A stretch of DNA of 10,376 bases from Pseudomonadota bacterium (lineage in GTDB: Bacteria; Pseudomonadota; Gammaproteobacteria; Burkholderiales; Burkholderiaceae_D), in contig JAEVZY010000034.1 of the NCBI GenBank assembly GCA_023392035.1, forward strand, positions 1-10,376. The letters are read 5' to 3'. A model generated the notes under the pieces. It was given only the letters and a program-made list of their open reading frames with translations. It had not been told where the DNA came from and searched no databases. Numbering within the stretch: position 1 is the stretch's first letter; each line of letters begins with the position of its first letter. The translations under genes and the position numbers were made by a program. Of the stretch, positions 5,307-10,376 are shown piece by piece.

Positions 5307-6239
5307 ATGAGCAAGTTTGCTTTCGTGTTTCCGGGGCAGGGCGCGCAAGCGGTCGGCATGTTGAATGGCTTTGCCGGCAATGCCGCCGTCGAACAGACCC
5401 TGGCTGAAGCCTCGGCCGCGCTCGGCCTGGACCTGGCGCGCCTGATCAATGAAGGTCCGAAGGAAGACCTGGATCTCACCACCAACACCCAGCCGGTGAT
5501 GCTGACCGCGGCGATCGCGGTGTATCGCGCCTGGCTGGCCGCCGGCGGCCCTGTGCCTTCGGTGGTGGCGGGCCACAGCCTGGGTGAATACTCGGCCCTG
5601 GTGGCGGCCGGCGTCATCAAGTTCGCCGATGCCGTGCCGCTGGTGCGTTTTCGCGCGCAAGCCATGCAGGAAGCGGTGCCGGTGGGCGCCGGCGGCATGG
5701 CCGCCATTCTCGGACTGTCGGACGACGAGGTGCGTGCCGCCTGCGCCGAGGCAGCCCAGGGCGAAGTGGTGGAGGCGGTCAATTTCAACGCCCCGGCGCA
5801 AGTGGTGATCGCCGGCGCCAAGGCTGCCGTGGAACGGGCCTGCGAGGCGGCCAAGGCGCGCGGCGCCAAGCGCGCGCTGCCGCTGGCGGTGTCGGCCCCT
5901 TTCCATTCCTCGCTTCTGAAGCCGGCCTCGCAGCGGCTGCAGCAGTATCTGGCCGGCATCGAGTTCTCGGCGCCGCAAATCCCGGTCATCAACAACGTCG
6001 ACGTCGCCGTGTTGAACGATCCGGCTGCCATCAAGGAGGCGCTGGTGCGCCAGGCCGCCAGCCCGGTGCGCTGGGTGGAGACGGTGCAGAAGATGGCCCT
6101 CGATGGCGTAGGCACGATTGTCGAGTGCGGCCCGGGCAAGGTCCTGGCCGGCCTGACCAAGCGCATCAACGGCGAACTCAGCGCCGAAGCCATCACCGAT
6201 CAAGCCTCGCTGGACAAGGCACTGGAGTTGCTCAAATGA
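5307..6239 (+). CDS. fabD: Malonyl-CoA:ACP transacylase (FabD)
   Basis: FabD moves the malonyl group from CoA to holo-ACP, giving malonyl-ACP for FabH and FabF. The 310-residue protein has the expected length and motifs: FVFPGQGAQ (6-14, oxyanion Gln11), AGHSLGEYSAL (88-98, nucleophile Ser91), VRFRAQAM (113-120, Arg116, which binds the malonyl carboxylate), VNFNAPAQVVIAG (158-170), SAPFHSSLL (196-204, catalytic His200) and VECGPGKVLAGL (272-283). The start is the ATG at 5307, directly before the MSKFAFVFPGQGAQ sequence typical of the family; the ribosome site upstream is weak. The stop overlaps the fabG start as ATGA (6236-6239), so the two are probably translated together. Nothing is truncated or unusual. 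Confidence 0.98.
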   Translation: MSKFAFVFPGQGAQAVGMLNGFAGNAAVEQTLAEASAALGLDLARLINEGPKEDLDLTTNTQPVMLTAAIAVYRAWLAAGGPVPSVVAGHSLGEYSALVAAGVIKFADAVPLVRFRAQAMQEAVPVGAGGMAAILGLSDDEVRAACAEAAQGEVVEAVNFNAPAQVVIAGAKAAVERACEAAKARGAKRALPLAVSAPFHSSLLKPASQRLQQYLAGIEFSAPQIPVINNVDVAVLNDPAAIKEALVRQAASPVRWVETVQKMALDGVGTIVECGPGKVLAGLTKRINGELSAEAITDQASLDKALELLK

Positions 6240-6994
6240 CGGACCAAGCCAATTTTTCGGGCCAGGTGGCCCTGGTCACCGGCGCCACGCGCGGCATCGG
6301 CCGCGCCATCGCGACCGAGTTGGCCAAGCAGGGTGCGCGGGTGATCGGCACCGCCACCACCCAGGCCGGCGCCGACGCCATCAGCGCCTATCTGGCCGAG
6401 ATCGGCCCGGAGGCCGGCCGTGGCGCAGTGCTGAACGTGACTGATGGCGCCGCTTCGCTGGCGCTGGTCGACGAACTGCAGAAGGAATTCGGCGCGGTCC
6501 ACATCCTGGTCAACAATGCCGGCATCACGCAGGACCAGCTGGCCATGCGCATGAAGGATGAAGAGTGGGATGCGGTCATCGCCACCAACCTGACCGCAGT
6601 TGGCCGCCTGTCGCGCGCCGTCTTGCGCGGCATGATGAAAGCCAAGCAGGGCCGCATCATCAACATCACTTCGGTGGTTGGCGCAGCCGGTAATCCGGGG
6701 CAGATGAATTACGCCGCCGCCAAGGCCGGCGTGGCCGGCATGAGCCGGGCACTGGCGCGCGAAATCGGCAGCCGTGGCATTACCGTCAATTGCATTGCGC
6801 CCGGCTTCATCGATACTGACATGACACGCTCTTTGAACGAGCAACAGATCAACGCATTGCTGCAGCAGATTCCGCTGGGCCGTTTCGGCTTGCCGGAAGA
6901 TATTGCCGCGGCCGTGTGTTTCCTGGCATCGAAGCAAGCCGGCTATGTCACGGGCACCACCCTGCACGTGAACGGCGGCATGTATATGGTGTGA
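6236..6994 (+). CDS. fabG: 3-oxoacyl-ACP reductase (FabG)
   Basis: FabG reduces 3-ketoacyl-ACP to 3-hydroxyacyl-ACP with NADPH, the first reductive step of each elongation cycle. The 252-residue short-chain dehydrogenase/reductase has the Rossmann glycine motif TGATRGIG (15-22), NNAGITQD (93-100), and the full catalytic tetrad Asn118, Ser146 (NITSVVGA), Tyr159 and Lys163 (YAAAK). PGFIDTDMT (189-197) follows, and the C-terminus TTLHVNGGMYMV is typical of FabG. The start is the ATG overlapping the fabD stop (ATGA). The frame is open further upstream inside fabD, but that part is not FabG-like. A 167-bp gap containing a palindrome and the acpP promoter follows. FabG paralogues are common, but position in the fab cluster makes this the housekeeping copy. 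Confidence 0.97.
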   Translation: MTDQANFSGQVALVTGATRGIGRAIATELAKQGARVIGTATTQAGADAISAYLAEIGPEAGRGAVLNVTDGAASLALVDELQKEFGAVHILVNNAGITQDQLAMRMKDEEWDAVIATNLTAVGRLSRAVLRGMMKAKQGRIINITSVVGAAGNPGQMNYAAAKAGVAGMSRALAREIGSRGITVNCIAPGFIDTDMTRSLNEQQINALLQQIPLGRFGLPEDIAAAVCFLASKQAGYVTGTTLHVNGGMYMV

Positions 6995-7045
6995 GGCCGT
7001 ACCGGCAACGGTTCGCCCCGATTTGGTTTCAAGGCCGCGCAGAAC

Positions 7046-7069
7046 AGGGATAAACCCCGGTTTCTCCCT
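7046..7069. promoter_or_regulatory. 24-bp near-perfect palindrome upstream of the acpP promoter
   Basis: AGGGATAAACC (7046-7056) and GGTTTCTCCCT (7059-7069) are inverted repeats with one mismatch, separated by CC. The tiny spacer and the lack of a following T-run fit a two-fold symmetric protein-binding site at least as well as a terminator. It lies about 45 bp upstream of the acpP -10 box. Which protein, if any, binds is unknown. Confidence 0.4.
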
Positions 7070-7113
7070 CTGCCGGCAGCAGTTTTCAAAACTCATTTGT
7101 GGTGCCGCAAACC

Positions 7114-7122
7114 TGATAAAAT
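7114..7122 (+). promoter_or_regulatory. Extended -10 promoter for acpP
   Basis: TGATAAAAT (7114-7122) is a TG-extended -10 element; its hexamer TAAAAT is 5 of 6 to consensus. The -35 region is poor (CATTTG at 17-bp spacing). It would start transcription near 7129, giving a leader of about 33 nt before the acpP ATG. A dedicated acpP promoter fits the very high cellular demand for acyl carrier protein. Confidence 0.55.
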
Positions 7123-7161
7123 GCGCGCACTTTCTGTAACCCCACCCTTTGGAGGCACAAC

Positions 7162-7401
7162 ATGTCGGATATCGAATCCCGAGTGAAGAAGATCGTCGCT
7201 GAGCAACTCGGCGTCGCAGAAGCGGACATCAAAACCGAATCGTCCTTCGTTGACGATCTGGGCGCCGATTCGCTCGACACCGTGGAACTCGTGATGGCAC
7301 TCGAAGACGAATTCGAGATGGAAATCCCGGACGAAGAAGCCGAGAAAATCACCACCGTGCAGCAAGCCATCGACTACGCCAAGGCGCACGTCAAGGCCTG
7401 A
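7162..7401 (+). CDS. acpP: Acyl carrier protein
   Basis: AcpP is the small acidic carrier to which growing acyl chains are attached through 4'-phosphopantetheine. The 79-residue protein matches the family closely. GADSLDTVELVMALEDEFE (34-52) contains the DSL motif with the modification site Ser37, followed by IPDEEAEKITTVQQAIDY (55-72). The N-terminal helix is SDIESRVKKIVAEQLGV. A strong Shine-Dalgarno GGAGG (7151-7155) lies 6 nt before the ATG. It ends with two adjacent stops, TGA then TAG (7399-7404), as expected for a highly translated gene. It sits between fabG and fabF, and every Fab enzyme encoded here, as well as PlsX, uses it as partner. Confidence 0.99.
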   Translation: MSDIESRVKKIVAEQLGVAEADIKTESSFVDDLGADSLDTVELVMALEDEFEMEIPDEEAEKITTVQQAIDYAKAHVKA

Positions 7402-7464
7402 TAGTCCGGCCTGTCAGCAGCAAGGCAAGTAACACCGGCAACACCGTCATACCAGGAGATTCGT

Positions 7465-8712
7465 TTGGGCCGCTCACAACAGCGTCGCGTCGTCATCACC
7501 GGTCTGGGCTGTGTCTCCCCGGTCGGCAACACCGTTGCCGAAACCTGGGAAGCATTGCTGGCAGGCCGATCGGGCATCGCCAACATCACCCGCTTCGATG
7601 CGTCCGCCTATTCCACCCATTTCGCAGGGGAAGTGAAGGGCTTCAAGATCGAAGACTACATGCCTGCCAAGGAAGCCCGTCACATGGATACCTTCATCCA
7701 TTACGGCATGGCTGCTTCCATCCAGGCGATCAAGGACAGCGGCATCACCGTTACCGAAGCCAACGCCGAGCGTATCGGCACGCTGGTGGGCTCGGGCATA
7801 GGCGGCTTGCCACTGATCGAAGAAACCCATGCCGAGCTGACCAACCGCGGTCCGCGACGCATCAGCCCGTTCTTCGTTCCGGCTTCGATCATCAACATGA
7901 TTTCCGGGAACCTGTCCATCATGTATGGACTGAAGGGTCCCAACCTGGCCATCGTCACCGCTTGCACCACCGGCCTGCATTGCATCGGCGCGGCGGCACG
8001 CATGATTGAATACGGCGATGCCGACGTCATGGTGGCAGGCGGCGCCGAATCCACCATTTCGCCCCTGGGCCTGGGTGGATTCGCGGCAGCCCGTGCACTG
8101 TCCACCCGCAATGACGATCCGGCCACGGCTTCCCGTCCCTGGGACCGCGACCGCGACGGCTTCGTGCTGGGTGAAGGCGCCGGCGTCATGGTGCTGGAAG
8201 AGTACGAACAGGCCAAGGCGCGCGGCGCGCGCATCTATGCCGAAGTGCTCGGTTTCGGCATGAGCGCCGATGCCTACCACATGACCGCTCCGCTGGAAGA
8301 CGGCGACGGCGCGCGGCGCTGCATGATCAACGCCCTGAACAACGCGGGCGTGAATGTCGGCGACGTCGATTACCTGAATGCGCACGGCACCTCCACCCCG
8401 CTGGGCGACATTGCCGAAACCACGGCCATCAAGCGCACCCTGGGTGAGCAAGCCAAAAAAGTGGTGGTCAATTCGACCAAGTCCATGACCGGCCACCTGC
8501 TGGGCGGCGCGGGCGGACTGGAATCGGTGATCACCGTGCTGGCCGTGCATAACCAGGTCTCGCCGCCGACCATCAATATTTTCAACCAGGACCCGGCCTG
8601 CGATCTGGACTACTGCGCCAACAGCGCGCGCCAGATGCAGATCGACATTGCGCTGAAGAACTCGTTTGGCTTCGGTGGCACCAACGGCACCCTGGTGTTC
8701 GGCCGCGTCTGA
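7465..8712 (+). CDS. fabF: Beta-ketoacyl-ACP synthase II (FabF), TTG start
   Basis: FabF condenses malonyl-ACP with acyl-ACP to elongate fatty acids, including the C16:1 to C18:1 step. The 415-residue thiolase-fold protein has the Cys-His-His triad: Cys167 in VTACTTGLH (164-172), His307 in NAHGTSTPLGD (305-315) and His344 in STKSMTGHLLG (337-347), with Lys339. RPWDRDRDGFVLGEGAG (224-240) and NSFGFGGTNG (399-408) are also typical. Position after acpP and this sequence favour FabF over FabB. The start is taken as TTG 7465, because AGGAG (7454-7458) lies 6 nt before it and the RRVVITGLG core begins only 7 residues later, leaving no room for a later start. The gap to acpP is 63 nt with no obvious terminator. 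A hairpin follows the stop. Confidence 0.97.
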   Translation: MGRSQQRRVVITGLGCVSPVGNTVAETWEALLAGRSGIANITRFDASAYSTHFAGEVKGFKIEDYMPAKEARHMDTFIHYGMAASIQAIKDSGITVTEANAERIGTLVGSGIGGLPLIEETHAELTNRGPRRISPFFVPASIINMISGNLSIMYGLKGPNLAIVTACTTGLHCIGAAARMIEYGDADVMVAGGAESTISPLGLGGFAAARALSTRNDDPATASRPWDRDRDGFVLGEGAGVMVLEEYEQAKARGARIYAEVLGFGMSADAYHMTAPLEDGDGARRCMINALNNAGVNVGDVDYLNAHGTSTPLGDIAETTAIKRTLGEQAKKVVVNSTKSMTGHLLGGAGGLESVITVLAVHNQVSPPTINIFNQDPACDLDYCANSARQMQIDIALKNSFGFGGTNGTLVFGRV

Positions 8713-8720
8713 TTCATCCC

Positions 8721-8744
8721 GCTTCCCCCGTTCTGCGGGGAAGC
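8721..8744 (+). terminator. Hairpin after fabF, probable weak terminator
   Basis: GCTTCCCC (8721-8728) pairs exactly with GGGGAAGC (8737-8744) over an 8-nt loop, starting 9 bp after the fabF stop. The tail is ATCCCTTCT, not a full T-run, so read-through into the next gene (start 8755) is likely. It probably marks the end of the fab cluster. Confidence 0.5.
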
Positions 8745-8754
8745 ATCCCTTCTC

Positions 8755-9270
8755 ATGTCCATCGCGGCCTCGGTCCTGATCAGGCCGTCGCCGCGCTTGC
8801 GGCTTTTAAAGGCCGGCATGGCGGCGCTGCTGCTGGCTGCCGCCACCTGGCTGTTCCGGTTTGCCTTTCCGACCTTTCCCGTTTTTTTTCGCCTGGTCCT
8901 GGTTTTTCCTTGCGTCCTGGCCGCTTTCGGCATGTTGCTTGGCGCCTTCCGGGCCAGAAAATGGTTCCTGCTTGATATAAGCGGACTCGGCCGGATCAGG
9001 TTGGGGGAACATTACACAGGCGCAGCGGCGGCTTGGTGGAAAGAAACGACGATTCCCCTGCCGCCCGGAAAAACGGTGCGGCTGCTGGGAGCGTCCACGC
9101 TCTGGCCTTTTCTTCTGGCCCTGCGGTTGCAGGACGAGGAGGGCAAAGCCTGGAGCTTGTTGATTCTTCCCGACAGTGTCGCGCCGGGCGCCTTTCGTGC
9201 TCTTTCACTTTCCCTACGCTGGGTTGCTGCGCGGGAGAGTGCTCGAGCGGAGACGCACAACGAATTTTGA
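8755..9270 (+). CDS. Small two-helix membrane protein, YgfX-like
   Basis: This 171-residue protein has no enzyme motif I recognise. A short basic N-terminus (IRPSPRLRLLKA, 9-20) is followed by two predicted membrane helices, about 21-38 (GMAALLLAAATWLFRF) and 43-64 (FFRLVLVFPCVLAAFGMLL). A mostly beta-type cytoplasmic part comes next and ends with LLILPDSVAPGAFRALSLSLRW (135-156). The two-helix hairpin, the tryptophan-rich middle and the LPDS...FRxL ending resemble YgfX/CptA, an E. coli inner-membrane protein whose exact role is debated (proposed toxin of cell-division proteins, partner of SdhE). I recall hypothetical proteins of this kind between fabF and rpoE in other betaproteobacteria. 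The ATG at 8755 is preferred because the conserved-looking RPSPRLRLL segment lies before the next Met (residue 22). The stop codon overlaps the -35 box of the rpoE promoter. The function is unknown. Confidence 0.65.
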   Translation: MSIAASVLIRPSPRLRLLKAGMAALLLAAATWLFRFAFPTFPVFFRLVLVFPCVLAAFGMLLGAFRARKWFLLDISGLGRIRLGEHYTGAAAAWWKETTIPLPPGKTVRLLGASTLWPFLLALRLQDEEGKAWSLLILPDSVAPGAFRALSLSLRWVAARESARAETHNEF

Positions 9271-9296
9271 ACTTAGTTCTATTTCCCATGGTCAAT
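9268..9296 (+). promoter_or_regulatory. Sigma-E-type promoter driving rpoE (autoregulation)
   Basis: TGAACTT (9268-9274) matches the sigma-E -35 consensus GGAACTT at 6 of 7 positions. A 17-bp spacer leads to TCAAT (9292-9296), close to sigma-E -10 elements of the TCxxA/TCAAA kind. The predicted start is near 9303, leaving a leader of about 62 nt before the rpoE TTG. The -35 box begins in the stop codon of the preceding gene. Autoregulation of rpoE is well known in proteobacteria; here it is inferred from the motif. Confidence 0.6.
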
Positions 9297-9364
9297 AGCG
9301 GGACACGTCGTCGCAGGCAAGCCAACGGCCCGGTCGCCCTCGCCCAGAGTGAAGGAATCGGACG

Positions 9365-9967
9365 TTGACCACCGAGCGCGACATTGATCAACTGCTGGTG
9401 GAACGCGTCCAGCGAGGTGACAAGAAGGCCTTCGAGTTATTGGTCGCCAAGTATCAGCGCAAGCTGATGCGCCTGGTTTCGCGCCTGGTGCGCGACCAGG
9501 CCGAAGCAGAGGATGTGGTGCAGGAAGCCTTCATCAAGGCCTATCGCGCGCTTCCCCAGTTTCGCGGCGATTCGGCCTTCTACACCTGGTTGTACCGGAT
9601 CGGCATCAACACGGCAAAGAACTACCTTGTGACGCAAGGCAGGCGGGCACCAACGTCCACCGAAGCGGACGCGGAAGAGGCGGAAACCTTTGACGATGGC
9701 GAGCATTTGCGCGACATCAATACCCCCGAGTCGATGCTGGCGACCAAGCAGATTGCAGAAACAGTGAATGTGGCGATGGATGCACTACCCGACGAGCTGC
9801 GCATGGCAATTACATTGCGGGAGATTGAAGGGCTGAGCTACGATGAGATCGCCGAGGCGATGGGTTGTCCCATCGGCACTGTGCGCAGCAGGATCTTCCG
9901 GGCGCGGGAAGCGATCGCAGAAAAACTGCGGCCGCTACTGGGCACGGCCATCGACAAACGCTGGTAA
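9365..9967 (+). CDS. rpoE: RNA polymerase sigma-E factor (extracytoplasmic function sigma)
   Basis: RpoE directs RNA polymerase to envelope-stress promoters (outer-membrane protein folding factors, proteases). This 200-residue ECF sigma factor has region 2 at about 23-90: FELLVAKYQRKLMRLVSRLVRD, EAEDVVQEAFIKAYRALPQF (47-66), FYTWLYRIGINTAKNYL (72-88). An acidic linker, ADAEEAETFDDGEH, follows, then region 4 at about 135-190: LPDELRMAITLREIEGLSYDEIAEAMGCPIGTVRSRIFRARE, the DNA-recognition helix-turn-helix. The start is TTG 9365, with AAGGAA (9352-9357) 7 nt upstream; homologues begin with a similar (S/T)ERDxDQLLVERVQRGD. A sigma-E-type promoter lies just upstream. The anti-sigma gene rseA follows after 88 nt. 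Nothing is truncated. Confidence 0.97.
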   Translation: MTTERDIDQLLVERVQRGDKKAFELLVAKYQRKLMRLVSRLVRDQAEAEDVVQEAFIKAYRALPQFRGDSAFYTWLYRIGINTAKNYLVTQGRRAPTSTEADAEEAETFDDGEHLRDINTPESMLATKQIAETVNVAMDALPDELRMAITLREIEGLSYDEIAEAMGCPIGTVRSRIFRAREAIAEKLRPLLGTAIDKRW

Positions 9968-9976
9968 GAGCAGCTG

Positions 9977-10072
9977 ATGAAAGCGGCCAACAAGAGCGGC
10001 GATGGCGAAAAATATATTCAAACAGGGATGGGGCTTGCGACAAGCGGGCATAAAAATGAACAGCAAAACTAG
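9977..10072 (+). CDS. Possible 31-codon small ORF bridging rpoE and rseA
   Basis: An ATG at 9977, nine bases after the rpoE stop, opens a 31-codon frame ending at TAG 10070-10072, inside the first codons of rseA but in another frame. AAGAG (9966-9970) lies 6 nt before the ATG, a fair ribosome site. The peptide starts MKAANKSGDGEKYIQTG and is unlike anything I recognise. It could be a leader that carries ribosomes to rseA by reinitiation, or a chance frame. Only the open frame and the ribosome-site match are observed. Confidence 0.25.
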   Translation: MKAANKSGDGEKYIQTGMGLATSGHKNEQQN

Positions 10073-10376
10073 CATGCAGGAACGGATTTCCGCCTTTGTC
10101 GATGGCGAACTGCCGGAGTCGGAAATCGACGCCGTGTTGAAGGACCTGCAAACACCCGCCGGCCGCGCGGCCTGGGATGCCTACCACCGCATAGGGGACC
10201 TGGCGCGCAGCCAGGACATGGCGGTGCCGATTTCCTGCGACTTTGCGGCGCGCATGGCGCAGCGCCTGGAAGCCGAACCGACCGTTCTGGCGCCGGCTGC
10301 GGCCACAGCTCGTGTGGCGGAGCAGCGACCGAATATGATGCGCCGCTTTGCGGCGCCGGCCCTGGCCGCGGTGGCG
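10056..10376 (+). CDS. rseA: Sigma-E factor negative regulatory protein RseA, N-terminal part (runs off window)
   Basis: RseA is the inner-membrane anti-sigma factor that holds RpoE inactive until DegS/RseP proteolysis releases it. The first 107 codons are present. ERISAFVDGELPESEID (9-25) and RAAWDAYHRIGDLARS (37-52) are the conserved sigma-binding N-terminal domain, followed by FAARMAQRLEAEP (63-75). A proline/alanine linker leads to RRFAAPALAAVA at the window edge, where the membrane helix seems to begin. The start is the ATG at 10056; only a weak purine-rich site (GCGGG) precedes it, and an in-frame ATG at 10074 (Met7) is an alternative. Cotranscription with rpoE is expected from the 88-nt gap without a terminator. 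Confidence 0.9.
   Translation, partial: MNSKTSMQERISAFVDGELPESEIDAVLKDLQTPAGRAAWDAYHRIGDLARSQDMAVPISCDFAARMAQRLEAEPTVLAPAAATARVAEQRPNMMRRFAAPALAAVA

Noticed and set aside
5288..6203. Two 300-codon minus-strand frames opposite fabD
   Set aside because: Two different frames are open over the same stretch, which points to base composition, not coding.
7474..8550. 358-codon minus-strand open frame opposite fabF
   Set aside because: Same cause: composition is His/Gly/Ala-rich, with no recognised domain, and it is fully antisense to a certain gene.
9033..9368. 111-codon plus-strand frame overlapping the YgfX-like gene
   Set aside because: It is low-complexity with no ribosome site. Only its last 27 codons, as a possible leader, are worth a mention.
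1..10376. A novel defence, mobile or secretion system
   Set aside because: All substantial genes belong to conserved housekeeping families in a conserved order. I see no integrase, transposase, repeat array, toxin-antitoxin pair or compositional island.

Overview
The window is high-GC housekeeping DNA from a betaproteobacterium, most likely Burkholderiales and probably Oxalobacteraceae (Herminiimonas/Herbaspirillum/Collimonas-like). The assignment rests on protein similarity recalled from memory and on gene order. The order maf (divergent) / yceD-rpmF-plsX-fabH-fabD-fabG-acpP-fabF, followed by a small membrane protein and rpoE-rseA, is typical of that group. Its first half is the same fatty-acid cluster found in E. 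coli. I see no mobile element, CRISPR array, tRNA or rRNA, and no sign of recent transfer.

Layout. Bases 1-443 are the 3' end of an S49 signal-peptide peptidase gene on the plus strand. Bases 444-744 are non-coding and separate it from a convergent gene pair; they hold a strong bidirectional terminator-type hairpin and a run of further small inverted repeats. On the minus strand, an RsmI-like SAM methyltransferase (745-1488) overlaps maf (1488-2093) by one base (TGATG). A 133-bp divergent intergenic region carries two overlapping promoter candidates and an inverted repeat. From 2227 everything is on the plus strand: yceD, rpmF, plsX, fabH, fabD, fabG, acpP and fabF. ATGA overlaps join plsX/fabH and fabD/fabG. 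Long intergenic regions with hairpins separate yceD/rpmF, rpmF/plsX and fabG/acpP. After fabF comes a two-helix membrane protein resembling YgfX, then rpoE with a TTG start and a convincing sigma-E-type promoter, then the start of its anti-sigma factor gene rseA, which runs off the window.

How the genes work together. PlsX turns acyl-ACP into acyl-phosphate for phospholipid synthesis. FabD makes malonyl-ACP, FabH starts the chain, FabF elongates it and FabG reduces the keto group, all on the carrier AcpP. YceD and L32 (rpmF) tie the cluster to ribosome synthesis. RpoE/RseA control the envelope-stress response, so membrane lipid synthesis and envelope surveillance are adjacent.

No undescribed multi-gene system is evident. 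The items most worth a second look are non-coding: the hairpin run at 524-685 (possible 3'UTR or small RNA), the overlapping divergent promoters near 2170, the structure next to the plsX start, a near-perfect 24-bp palindrome upstream of acpP, and a 31-codon open frame bridging rpoE and rseA.
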